The notes under the pieces: generated by a model
Databases searched by the model: none
What the model saw: the letters and a program-made list of their open reading frames with translations, nothing else
Told to the model about the DNA's origin: nothing
Shown: piece by piece, positions 32,354-39,988 of the stretch
Layout of the letters: every line of letters begins with the position of its first letter
Position numbering within the stretch: position 1 is the first letter of the stretch
DNA from: an uncultured Erysipelotrichaceae bacterium
Lineage (GTDB): Bacteria; Bacillota_I; Bacilli_A; Erysipelotrichales; Erysipelotrichaceae
Length of the DNA stretch: 40,779 nt
NCBI GenBank assembly: GCA_949289855.1
Contig: CASEPS010000015.1
Span: 1 to 40,779 of the forward strand
Direction: 5' to 3'
Translations under genes and position numbers: made by a program

Positions 32354-33580
32354 CTATTCTGCTTCTTCACTATCAGGTGCTTTAATTCTTCTGATCAGAA
32401 CAAATGCAGTGATAATAATAACAAATGTCAACGCTCCAACAACATGATACACCATGCCAAAACCAAGTCTGTCTATCCCCATACCAATAAATGGGTCTGT
32501 TAATACTGAAAACAGATCATCCAGCTGACTGCTGATGGACAACATGGTTGCTCTTCTTTGACTGGGAATGACCCTTTGCAGTTCACTCCCCAGCAGAATG
32601 TTAAATGGAGCATACAGGGCATTGATCATAAAGTAAGCAACAATCGTTCCTGGAATTGTATTGAACATACCCGAACAAAAGACAAACAAGGCAATGATAC
32701 CTGCAATACAGGTCATCAATGTTGTTATTCTGCATTTGTTTTTCACCTTGTCCACAAACTGTATGCCTACATATTCTCCAATACTGCTGGATGAAGTAAC
32801 AATGCCAAGGTAACCAACAGAAAAGCCAAGTCCTTCCAGATACGGACCGATGTATTGGCAATAGTTACTTACAGAAATCATGAGAAAAGATGAAAATAGC
32901 GAATATAAAATAAAAGATTTGTTAGAGACAAAATATGCAATCTTTTCCCTGACTACCGCAAACCAGTTTCCTGAAACAGACTTCTGTTCTTCCGTTTTGT
33001 CATTTTCTATAGAAAGAAGCGGTACGTACTGGTATGTCAGAATGACAATGCCAATATAGATGACTGCTGAAACAACAAAAGGAATTTCAGGTTTTAAGGC
33101 ATATAGAACAGGTGCCAGAAGGCGCACAACCATACGGATTAATGACTGACGGCTGCGGACAACAGAGATAACATCTGTATATGTCTCTTCTTTACCATCT
33201 TGTTTCAATGATTCATAAAGCAAGGCAGAATCTGTACCGGATTGTGCAGCTGCACCGAGTGAAAAACAAAACTCGGAAAGCAGAAATATCCAGAAATTGT
33301 TTGCAAAAAGCATAAACATTACGGCAAACACTTTTGCTATACTGCTGACCTTCAATATATTGGTATGTCCATACTTATCGGAAACCCAGCCAGTAGGCAC
33401 TTCCAATATAGCGGACATGATGGATCCAATACTCTGCAATGCAGCAATCTCAAAAAAGTTCAATCCCCTGTAAACATAGAAAAGTGTATTCAATGTCCAA
33501 AACAGAATGGATGAATTGAGATACCCAATCTTTTGATAAATACTGACATTTTTGGAAACTGTTGAAATTTGACGATTCAT
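32354..33580 (-). CDS. major facilitator superfamily transporter
   Basis: ATG 33580 (MNRQISTVSKNVSIYQKIGY), immediately after a run of eight G residues that serves as ribosome binding site, gives 408 residues. Twelve membrane segments are predicted. EVPTGWVSDKYGHTNIL is the loop 2-3 MFS motif. The YQKIGYLNSSILFWTLNTLFYVYRGL opening is typical of MFS proteins annotated as multidrug or macrolide-type exporters in Firmicutes; the substrate is unknown. A TTG in frame lies upstream of the G run and could start a longer product if the tract stays in phase. Confidence 0.87.
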   Translation of the reverse strand: MNRQISTVSKNVSIYQKIGYLNSSILFWTLNTLFYVYRGLNFFEIAALQSIGSIMSAILEVPTGWVSDKYGHTNILKVSSIAKVFAVMFMLFANNFWIFLLSEFCFSLGAAAQSGTDSALLYESLKQDGKEETYTDVISVVRSRQSLIRMVVRLLAPVLYALKPEIPFVVSAVIYIGIVILTYQYVPLLSIENDKTEEQKSVSGNWFAVVREKIAYFVSNKSFILYSLFSSFLMISVSNYCQYIGPYLEGLGFSVGYLGIVTSSSSIGEYVGIQFVDKVKNKCRITTLMTCIAGIIALFVFCSGMFNTIPGTIVAYFMINALYAPFNILLGSELQRVIPSQRRATMLSISSQLDDLFSVLTDPFIGMGIDRLGFGMVYHVVGALTFVIIITAFVLIRRIKAPDSEEAE

Positions 33581-33606
33581 TTCCCCCCCCTTCAACGTTC
33601 AACGAA

Positions 33607-33646
33607 AATCAACCGGGATGTCTTTCACTGCACATCCCGGTATTTT
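33607..33646. terminator. intrinsic terminator downstream of tenA
   Basis: ACCGGGATGT (33612-33621) and ACATCCCGGT (33632-33641) form a perfect 10-bp stem. On the minus strand GATTTTC follows, on the plus ATTTTC, so it may act both ways. It separates the thiW-tenA operon from the MFS gene. Confidence 0.8.
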
Positions 33647-33698
33647 CACATGGTCATCCTACAGATCTGCACTTTCTCAAAAGTATTACTCCACCCAC

Positions 33699-34361
33699 TT
33701 ATTTAGCCATCTTCCATGAAAAATCCCAGAACAAATACTCATATCTGGAACAGGCAACGAAAATATCAGTTAAGTGTTTTAACTGTTGTTCGGTGTAGTT
33801 TTCCGTCAGTTTGTTGAGCGCATTAATCAACACAACATTTCCACTGGCATACTCTTGTCCTGCATACCCAGAAATCCATTCACCATAGAATTCATGATTC
33901 ACACAATCCGGATTGTTTTTTACCATCTTTTTGGCAATCAGTTCATAACTGTATGCACAGGAAAGGATAGCAGTAAGAATTTCAGCCTCGCCTTCTTCAT
34001 AGGCTACACGCAGCATATACGATGTATATGACAGGTTATCCAAAGCTCTTGGCGTATTGTCGACCTCTTCCTGGCTGACACCAAATTTACCCATATAGCC
34101 ATGATGGATATTCATTTCACTTCCGGTCAGAAGGTTGATATAACCAGAGAATATCTGTGTTGTTTCGATGCTTTTGGCTTTGGCAATGCCAATCGCAAAA
34201 GATTTTGCATAGTCTTCCAGGTAGAGAAAATCCTGGATAATGTAGTAACGAAACTTCTCTTTATCCAGTGTTCCATCCTCAATGCCTTTTACAAATGGAT
34301 GTTCATTGTAGCTCTCCCAGATTTCTTTTGTTGCTTCAAGCAAACGTTCAACAGTTGTCAT
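33699..34361 (-). CDS. tenA: TenA, thiaminase II / aminopyrimidine aminohydrolase
   Basis: TenA hydrolyses aminomethyl-HMP from degraded thiamine to HMP, feeding ThiD. The 220-residue all-helical protein has the family blocks HPFVKGIEDGTL, FRYYIIQDFLYLEDYAKSFA with Asp44, and SCAYSYELIAKK with the catalytic Cys135. The C-terminal FVACSRYEYLFWDFSW holds the conserved Glu. It follows thiW by 48 bases and shares the TPP-controlled leader. Length and motifs are normal. Confidence 0.94.
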   Translation of the reverse strand: MTTVERLLEATKEIWESYNEHPFVKGIEDGTLDKEKFRYYIIQDFLYLEDYAKSFAIGIAKAKSIETTQIFSGYINLLTGSEMNIHHGYMGKFGVSQEEVDNTPRALDNLSYTSYMLRVAYEEGEAEILTAILSCAYSYELIAKKMVKNNPDCVNHEFYGEWISGYAGQEYASGNVVLINALNKLTENYTEQQLKHLTDIFVACSRYEYLFWDFSWKMAK

Positions 34362-34409
34362 ATCATTCTTCCTCCTTTGAAAATCCGTATGACAGAATTT
34401 ATATCGCTA

Positions 34410-34928
34410 TCATATCTCCAATCCGGCATGTGCATGTTTTAAAACGCCAGACTTTTGCAATGCCGCAATCAGTATAGTCGACAACAATGCACCAACTGAT
34501 GTAGAAACAAAGAACGGTACAATATACGCATAGAACGCAATATCACCTGCACTTTGTCCCATAAAGGCAATCGCAAGAGGATATGCGGATAAGCCACCTA
34601 ATACGGCTGTGCCAAATACTTCCCCAACACAGGCAGCCCAGATGTTTTTCGTATATTTGTAAGCCAATCCAGAAAGCAATGCGCCAAACATACTGCCGGG
34701 AAATGCAAGCAGACTTCCAAGTCCAAAAAGATTACGCAGAAAGGATGCCGCAATTGCGGCAACGAAACCGTAACCCGGTCCCAGCAAAATGGCACACAAT
34801 ACATTGACCATGTGCTGTACCGGTGCGCAACGACTCCCAAATACAGGAAATGACAACAGACTTCCTGCTACCGCAACAGATGTCAATATACCTGCCATAG
34901 CCATCTTTTTTACTTTGTTTTGTTTCAT
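34410..34928 (-). CDS. thiW: ThiW, energy-coupling-factor thiamine-precursor transporter subunit
   Basis: The start at 34928 (MKQNKVKKMAMAGILTSVAV), behind ATGGAGGAG, gives 172 residues with about five membrane segments. PVFGSRCAPVQHMVNVLCAI and AFPGSMFGALLSGLAYKYTK match ThiW, the membrane-embedded substrate-binding (S) unit of an ECF importer predicted to bring in the thiazole or another thiamine precursor. The ECF ATPase and T unit genes are elsewhere. It is the first gene after the second TPP riboswitch. Confidence 0.9.
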   Translation of the reverse strand: MKQNKVKKMAMAGILTSVAVAGSLLSFPVFGSRCAPVQHMVNVLCAILLGPGYGFVAAIAASFLRNLFGLGSLLAFPGSMFGALLSGLAYKYTKNIWAACVGEVFGTAVLGGLSAYPLAIAFMGQSAGDIAFYAYIVPFFVSTSVGALLSTILIAALQKSGVLKHAHAGLEI

Positions 34929-35134
34929 ACTGTTCTCCTCCATGATGGAAACGGCGTTGTATACAGCGACGTTTCCAAATTCAGGCATAGTTCTGCCCAA
35001 AAATGCGGTCGATGCTTACTGGCATCCTCTCACGCCGGAACACGGCTTCCCATCGCTGCTATACAAACCAAGGGCGCTCCCCCTCAGCCCGCCGTGGTTT
35101 GCCACGGAACCCATTTCCTCCTTTCCAGAGAAAC
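34929..35134 (-). other. GC-rich structured leader between the TPP attenuator and thiW
   Basis: About 200 bases without a supported gene hold several perfect hairpins: CCGTGG/CCACGG (35092-35107), GATGC/GCATC (35011-35026) and GGAAACG/CGTTTCC (34947-34976). GC content is clearly above the surroundings. A 32-codon frame at 35016-35114 has GGAGG only two bases before its ATG and is not convincing. The stretch is far longer than thiW translation needs, so a second regulatory RNA is possible. Its class is not recognised. Confidence 0.5.
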
Positions 35135-35158
35135 AAAAACAGGAGAAACCTGTTGCGG
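35131..35158 (-). terminator. attenuator terminator of the thiW riboswitch
   Basis: On the minus strand AACAGG (35149-35154), loop TTTCT and CCTGTT (35138-35143) pair, followed by TTTTG. It lies about 33 bases after the TPP aptamer and is short but well placed as expression platform. Confidence 0.7.
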
Positions 35159-35187
35159 TAACCTCCTTGTAAAAAATCCAATTCTCT

Positions 35188-35273
35188 CGACTTCCTACGA
35201 CGGCATTATCCGCATCAGGTTTTAGGGTCGAAGCTGCCTGCTTCCTCTCAGCCTGTCCAAACAAGCTCCCCTG
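35188..35273 (-). ncRNA. TPP riboswitch (THI element) of thiW-tenA
   Basis: The minus strand has GGGGAGC, GGCTGAGAGG, ACCTGATGCGGATAATGCCG and GTAGGAAG in order, the THI consensus. A short hairpin between GGCTGAGA and ACCTGAT replaces the longer P3 arm of the other copy. TPP should stop transcription at the following attenuator. Confidence 0.95.
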
Positions 35274-35288
35274 TTTTTATACTTTGTA

Positions 35289-35316
35289 ATTATACTCCTC
35301 TTACCGGAAAACACAA
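35289..35316 (-). promoter_or_regulatory. promoter of the thiW-tenA operon
   Basis: On the minus strand TTGTGT (35311-35316), a 16-base spacer and a perfect TATAAT (35289-35294) lie about 15 bases before the riboswitch, where its promoter is expected. Confidence 0.6.
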
Positions 35317-35429
35317 AAGCCTAATAGAAACACACACTTTGCTTTGATAGTAATGGATATGAACAAATTAGAACAATGAATTATCATTCACATAGAATGC
35401 TATTGCTTTCAATTTGCCTCATTTTGTAA

Positions 35430-35435
35430 TATAAT
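35430..35435 (+). promoter_or_regulatory. -10 box of the RelB-PIN operon
   Basis: A perfect TATAAT lies 30 bases before the antitoxin start. The -35 box is poor (TTTCAA, 35407-35412). A nearby TGAAT-TATC-ATTCA repeat may bind the antitoxin. Confidence 0.4.
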
Positions 35436-35465
35436 TAATTCAAATAAAGAATAGAGGTGTTCAAA

Positions 35466-35762
35466 ATGAAAACAATCAGTATCAGGTTAGAGGATTCAAT
35501 TTACGAGGAACTAAGTGCTATGCTTGATGCAATGGGTCAGACAAAGCAGACTTTTTACGAAACATTTACTAGAACTGCATTAAGAGAGAGAAGTATTCCG
35601 TTCATTATTCGGGCACCGCTTACGAATACGCACTCAAACAACAATAGTAAGTTAGAGGCTTTTGCAAGACTTGAAGCTTCCAGAAAAGCCAATTCAGAAG
35701 CAATTGATTATGATGCTGAGAGGGAGGAAGCGATGAATGAGAAATTCGGTAGTATTAATTGA
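35466..35762 (+). CDS. RelB/DinJ-family antitoxin
   Basis: ATG 35466 (MKTISIRLEDSIYEELSAML) with GAGGTG before it gives 98 residues. The N-terminal ribbon-helix-helix (residues 1-45: ISIRLEDSIYEELSAMLDAMGQTKQTFYETF) is typical of RelB/DinJ antitoxins, which bind DNA as dimers and block the toxin with their flexible C-terminus. It overlaps the PIN toxin gene by 26 bases in another frame, a normal toxin-antitoxin arrangement. Codon use is AT-richer than the core genes nearby. Confidence 0.88.
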   Translation: MKTISIRLEDSIYEELSAMLDAMGQTKQTFYETFTRTALRERSIPFIIRAPLTNTHSNNNSKLEAFARLEASRKANSEAIDYDAEREEAMNEKFGSIN

Positions 35763-36159
35763 TACAAATATCCTTCTGAATTACATCACAAACCGCGAGG
35801 ATCCATATCTTGAGCAGTCTGTGGAGATTGTTAGGAAGTGTGCAATTGGTGAATGTACTGGCTATATTGCATTCCATACACTTTCTACTTTATGGTATGT
35901 GTTGAGAAAACGCAGTGATAGTGTTCGTAGACAAAACCTAAAAGATATATGTGAGATTTTTACTGTTGCAACTGCGCCACAGATAGAGATACTTGATGCA
36001 ATCAGAAATGATTCCTTTGCAGACTTTGAAGATTGTCTTCAAGATAAATGTGCAAAGGATGTTGGTGCGGATTACATTATCACCTGCAATGTAAGAGATT
36101 TTGAAAATTCTGAAGTTCCAGCGATTACTCCAGATGACTTTCTAAAAAATAATAAGTAA
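35737..36159 (+). CDS. PIN-domain toxin
   Basis: The 140-residue protein starts at an ATG inside the antitoxin gene, with GGGAGG seven bases before. PIN hallmarks are present: LIDTNILLNYI (first acidic residue), the FADFEDCLQDKCAKDVGAD stretch (central Asp/Glu) and IITCNVRDFENS (last acidic pair). Such toxins are Mg-dependent RNases that cut tRNA, mRNA or rRNA. The pairing with a RelB/DinJ antitoxin rather than a VapB-type one is less common. The frame is intact. Confidence 0.9.
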   Translation: MRNSVVLIDTNILLNYITNREDPYLEQSVEIVRKCAIGECTGYIAFHTLSTLWYVLRKRSDSVRRQNLKDICEIFTVATAPQIEILDAIRNDSFADFEDCLQDKCAKDVGADYIITCNVRDFENSEVPAITPDDFLKNNK

Positions 36160-36173
36160 AGCACAAATAGAGA

Positions 36174-36209
36174 TTAAGGCATTGTCAAAGATGACAAATG
36201 CCTTTTTTA
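36174..36209 (+). terminator. intrinsic terminator of the RelB-PIN operon
   Basis: AAGGCATTGTCA (36176-36187), loop AAGA, TGACAAATGCCTT with one bulged A, then TTTTTTAT. A strong rho-independent signal. Confidence 0.88.
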
Positions 36210-36375
36210 TCTAATCCCCAGCAGAATACTCCCACCTCTACAAGCGCCCGCTTCCAGATCCCGTTTTCTACAACTGTGACCTCTGTCAACTTGATCCTCA
36301 AACATCAAAATCAACCACGCAACACTCCGTCATTTTTCCTGGCAAATCAGTTCCTGTTTACCTGTAAAAATGAAA

Positions 36376-36412
36376 AATCCGGGACCCGGAACCTGTCCTC
36401 TTGACAGGCACC
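36376..36412. repeat. candidate REP-like double hairpin
   Basis: CCGGGACCCGG (36379-36389) is an 11-bp palindrome, and CCTGTC-CTCTT-GACAGG (36392-36408) is a perfect hairpin 2 bases away. GC-rich paired hairpins of this kind recur as REP elements in many genomes; a single copy cannot prove it. The rest of 36210-36433 holds no gene or other signal that I can see. Confidence 0.4.
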
Positions 36413-36433
36413 AACTCCCAGAAATCCCATGTT

Positions 36434-37783
36434 TTACACTTTTTGGCTTTCCTGTTCTTTGACTTTGGACAATAATACCACAGTCTCCACATGTACTGTT
36501 CCTGGAAACATGTCCACTGGCTGTACCTTTTCCATATGATAGCCATTTTCTTCCAATATCTTCACATCCCTTGCCAGCGTTGCCGGATCACACGATACAT
36601 AGACAAGTCTCTTTGGAGAAATGCGTACTATCGCATCCAGTGTATCCCTTGTACAGCCTTTTCTTGGCGGGTCGACAATAACCACATCCACTTTAAGCTT
36701 GGACTTGAGAATGCGCTGTGCACCCTGGTTTGCATCTGCCGTGAGAAATTCAATATTTGTCACATTGTTAATTTCCGCATTCTTTCTTGCATCACGGATC
36801 GCATCCGGCACAATCTCTATGCCATATACTTTCTTTGCCTTATCAGAGGCAATCATGCCAATGGTACCTGTACCACAATACAAATCGACCAGTATTTCCT
36901 TACCTGTCAGCCCGCAATAATCAATCGCTGTCTGATACAGAAGTGGTGTGGTAAAAGGATTGATCTGGAAGAAAGATCTTGCACTGATGCGGAATGTCTT
37001 GCCAAGCAGTTCTTCTTCTATATATGGCTCACCCGCAAGATAGACATCCTTCCCATCAAGGATTACATTATCTGTACGTTTATTGATCAGGGCAGAAAGA
37101 CTTTTAATCATCGGATACTTTGCCATAATCCTTCTGACAAGTTCCTGCTCATTGTTACATGGCCATCTCTTCACAATGAAAACAACCATCACCTGTCCGG
37201 TGCGATGCGCATGCTTGATGAGCACATGGCGCATCACATCTGCACAATCAAGTTCTTCAAACCACTGTTTCAAATCACTGACAATGGCATTGGAAAGATC
37301 AGATTCCGCATGACATTCATCAAAAGGAATGATGCGGTTGGTATGTTTCTGATAAAAACCCATTTCCACTCTGCCATGGTTTACCTGCACCGGAATCTGT
37401 ACCTTGTTGCGGTAGTTTGTATACGGCTCTGCGGTAATGATAGGCAGTGGCTCAATTTCCATATTGGCATTGGCACGGAAGCACTGCTTCAGCTTTTCTT
37501 CCTTGAAGCGGCTTTGTTCAACTCTGTCCATATGCATAATCTGACAACCACCACATAACCGGTATACCTTGCATGCCGGTTCAGTACGGTGTTCTGACTT
37601 TTTGATGATTTTTACAATTCTTCCATATCCATAGTGGCGCTTCATTGCTATAATGCCAATTTCTGCTTCCTCACCTTCAAGAAGCCCCGGCACAAAGATA
37701 ACAACGCCATCAATTCTCACTACACCGCTGCCATCTTCGTTATACCCGGTGCAGACAGCTGTATATACTTCATTCTTTTCCAT
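36434..37783 (-). CDS. rlmD: 23S rRNA (uracil-5-)-methyltransferase, RumA/RlmCD family
   Basis: The 449-residue SAM-dependent enzyme methylates C5 of uridine in 23S rRNA. An N-terminal TRAM domain (residues 5-65) is followed by the [4Fe-4S] cysteine motif CKVYRLCGGC. The methyltransferase domain has ISARSFFQINPFT, the SAM loop LVDLYCGTGTIGM, VIVDPPRKGC, the catalytic Cys of YVSCDPATLARD and the base Glu of VHVETVVLLS. Gram-positive members often modify two sites (RlmCD); which ones here is unknown. It is followed on the other side by a plus-strand REP-like element. Confidence 0.94.
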   Translation of the reverse strand: MEKNEVYTAVCTGYNEDGSGVVRIDGVVIFVPGLLEGEEAEIGIIAMKRHYGYGRIVKIIKKSEHRTEPACKVYRLCGGCQIMHMDRVEQSRFKEEKLKQCFRANANMEIEPLPIITAEPYTNYRNKVQIPVQVNHGRVEMGFYQKHTNRIIPFDECHAESDLSNAIVSDLKQWFEELDCADVMRHVLIKHAHRTGQVMVVFIVKRWPCNNEQELVRRIMAKYPMIKSLSALINKRTDNVILDGKDVYLAGEPYIEEELLGKTFRISARSFFQINPFTTPLLYQTAIDYCGLTGKEILVDLYCGTGTIGMIASDKAKKVYGIEIVPDAIRDARKNAEINNVTNIEFLTADANQGAQRILKSKLKVDVVIVDPPRKGCTRDTLDAIVRISPKRLVYVSCDPATLARDVKILEENGYHMEKVQPVDMFPGTVHVETVVLLSKVKEQESQKV

Positions 37784-37795
37784 AGTTCACCTATC

Positions 37796-37820
37796 AAAAA
37801 AGGGGACAACGCCCCTTTGT
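37796..37820 (-). terminator. intrinsic terminator of the Ala-rich membrane protein gene
   Basis: AAAGGGG and CCCCTTT (37812-37818 and 37799-37805) form a 7-bp stem around CGTTGT, followed by TTTTG on the minus strand. Confidence 0.8.
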
Positions 37821-37825
37821 TTTCC

Positions 37826-38509
37826 TTATGCTTGTGGTTCAGCAGCCGCTGTTTCAACAGGAGCTGCACTGGCAGCTGCCTGTGCTGCAGCCTCTGCTTC
37901 CTCAGCCGCAATACGTGCAGCCACATCATCCCGCAACTGCTGGGCAAGTTCAGGGTACCGTGCCTCTGACACTGTCTGGTACTGCGGGTCAGTCATGTTC
38001 GAAGTCTTTGTGCCAATGACATAGACAAAAGTATCCGCTGTACGATCTTCTTCAGCACTCATATTGTAAACATGAATTTCCAGATCATACATCTTCTTGC
38101 CATCTGCCTGGGCAAAGTATACGGTTGGATCAAGTGTTGTCGTAACCGTGGAATAAATGTTCTGTGCCATCGCTGTTGCGTCTTCCTTTGTGGCAGTGTT
38201 GGCAACCTTTGCATAAATGCGCAATGTTGCGGTAGCCATGTTGGAAAACTCTGCTTCTACACCATCAATTGCCGCAACAGATGTATTGATCGTATCAATC
38301 TGTTCCTGGGTAATTGCCGGATCGAGGTCTCCCTCATAGCGGTTGCCAAGAACAGGTTTATGCGTATCCATTGCACTGGACACAAGCATCCAGCCAAGAA
38401 TGGCAATTGGTGTAATGACAAGAATCAGGCAGATCCAGAATACCGCAATGGTACGTCTGCTACGATGACTCTTTCTGATTTTTGTTTCTTTATTCATTTT
38501 CTGCGTCAT
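37826..38509 (-). CDS. membrane-anchored protein with Ala/Glu-rich tail
   Basis: The 227-residue protein starts behind GGAGATG. Basic residues precede one membrane helix (about 22-46, VFWICLILVITPIAILGWML), so the bulk lies outside the cell. The middle (EQIDTINTSVAAIDGVEAEF...LRIYAKVANTATKED) resembles small extracytoplasmic domains found beside cell-envelope genes of Erysipelotrichia; no family is sure. The last 35 residues are almost only Ala, Glu and Pro (AAEEAEAAAQAAASAAPV). It lies between gatB and the rRNA methyltransferase gene. Function unknown. Confidence 0.75.
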   Translation of the reverse strand: MTQKMNKETKIRKSHRSRRTIAVFWICLILVITPIAILGWMLVSSAMDTHKPVLGNRYEGDLDPAITQEQIDTINTSVAAIDGVEAEFSNMATATLRIYAKVANTATKEDATAMAQNIYSTVTTTLDPTVYFAQADGKKMYDLEIHVYNMSAEEDRTADTFVYVIGTKTSNMTDPQYQTVSEARYPELAQQLRDDVAARIAAEEAEAAAQAAASAAPVETAAAEPQA

Positions 38510-38560
38510 AATTTCATCTCCGCAAAATCTATTGTACCCTTTCGGACAGTATTTTACCAG

Positions 38561-39988
38561 TTATCTCTTACCAAGGGCTTCCCTGATCATCTTATTGACC
38601 ATACCAGGATTTGCCTGGCCTCTGGACTTCTTCATAACCTGACCAGTGAGGAAACCAACTGCTCTGTCCTTGCCATTCTTGAAATCTTCAATGGCCTGTG
38701 GATTAGCATCCAGTACTTCTTCAACCATAGAACGGATCGCACCTTCATCTGAAATCTGCACAAGACCCTTTTCCTTTGCAGAAACTTCCGGATCTTTGCC
38801 ATCCATCAGATCATCCACAAGCTTCTTGGCCTGGGCATTGGAAACCTTGCCTTCATCAATCATACCGACAAGCTTTGCCAGATGTTCTGGATTGAGCTTG
38901 CATTCTGTAATTGATACTTCATGCTTATTCAGCCATGCACTGATATCAGAAAGCAGCCAGTTACATACATTCTTGGCATCTTTGCCATATTGCATAACCG
39001 TTTCGAAGAACTCAGACATTTCCTTGTTGCCGATGAGAATGGAAATATCATGGTCGGAAAGGCCATATTCCTTTGCATAGCGTTCTTTGCGTGCTTCTGG
39101 AAGTTCTGGCATATTGTCCTGGATATCCTTGATCCATGCATCATCCAGTCTGATCGGGAAGATGTTTGGTTCTGGGAAGAACTTGTAGTCCACATTGCCT
39201 TCCTTGCGTCTCATGAGAATGGTTTCACCAGTCTTGTCATCAAAACGACGTGTTTCCTGGTGTACTTCTTCACCTGCTTCAAGCAGTTTCTTCTGTCTTT
39301 CTACTTCAAAGTCAACAGCCTTGCCAATATTGGAAATGGAGTTGATATTCTTGATTTCATTCTTTGTGCCAAGGTGGTCAGCACCAACAGGCGCAATAGA
39401 AACGTTGACATCGCAACGCATAGAACCTTCTTCCATACGGCAGTCAGAAACACCAATGTAATACAATGTCTGACGCAATGCTTCTACATAAGCCTCTGCT
39501 TCCTGACCATTTGTCATATCCGGCTTGGAAACAATTTCGATGAGTGGTGTACCGGCACGATTGAAGTCAAGCAGGGAGAACTTGGAAAGATGGTACTGCT
39601 TGGCAGTATCTTCTTCCATATGAATGCGCTCAATGCGGATCTTCTTCTTTCCTTCTGGTGTATCAATCACCACATAACCATCCTTGCCAATCGGATGAAA
39701 CTGCTGGGTAATCTGGAAACCCTTGGCAAGATCACTATAGTAGTAATTCTTGCGGTCAAACTTCACCAGCGGATCAATGGTCATGTGGAAAGCCGTACAA
39801 GCCTGAATGGCACGTCTTACCGCTTCCCGGTTGACTTCCGGCATAGCACCCGGATGACCGAGGTCAATTTCATTGACACATGTATTTGCCTTTCTGCCAA
39901 AGGAAGTTGGTGCACCAGAGAACATCTTTGTATTCGTCTTCAGCTGGCAGTGAATTTCAATACCAATCGTTACATTGTATTCCATCAT
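38561..39988 (-). CDS. gatB: aspartyl/glutamyl-tRNA amidotransferase subunit B
   Basis: GatB binds mischarged Glu-tRNA(Gln) or Asp-tRNA(Asn) and phosphorylates the side chain for amidation. The 475-residue protein begins YNVTIGIEIHCQLKTNTKMF, then HPGAMPEVN, FDRKNYYYSDLAKGFQITQ, MRCDVNVSIAP and TGQVMKKSRGQANPGMVNK, all GatB hallmarks; the tail domain contacts tRNA. The first ATG overlaps the gatA stop codon as ATGATG behind GGAGGTG; the second ATG may be used. It is complete and cotranscribed with gatA. Confidence 0.97.
   Translation of the reverse strand: MMEYNVTIGIEIHCQLKTNTKMFSGAPTSFGRKANTCVNEIDLGHPGAMPEVNREAVRRAIQACTAFHMTIDPLVKFDRKNYYYSDLAKGFQITQQFHPIGKDGYVVIDTPEGKKKIRIERIHMEEDTAKQYHLSKFSLLDFNRAGTPLIEIVSKPDMTNGQEAEAYVEALRQTLYYIGVSDCRMEEGSMRCDVNVSIAPVGADHLGTKNEIKNINSISNIGKAVDFEVERQKKLLEAGEEVHQETRRFDDKTGETILMRRKEGNVDYKFFPEPNIFPIRLDDAWIKDIQDNMPELPEARKERYAKEYGLSDHDISILIGNKEMSEFFETVMQYGKDAKNVCNWLLSDISAWLNKHEVSITECKLNPEHLAKLVGMIDEGKVSNAQAKKLVDDLMDGKDPEVSAKEKGLVQISDEGAIRSMVEEVLDANPQAIEDFKNGKDRAVGFLTGQVMKKSRGQANPGMVNKMIREALGKR

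Noticed and set aside
35016-35114. 32-codon leader peptide gene before thiW
   Set aside because: GGAGG is only two bases from the ATG, composition is Gly-rich and it coincides with perfect RNA hairpins, so structured RNA explains it better.
34985-35114. ZTP (pfl) riboswitch
   Set aside because: GGGGAGCG and ACCGC...GGGCA pieces are present, but the invariant GACTGGCG segment and the contiguous CCGCCTGGGCA are not.
36491-37558. Long plus-strand open frame (355 codons)
   Set aside because: Antisense shadow of the rRNA uracil methyltransferase gene, whose motifs are complete on the minus strand.
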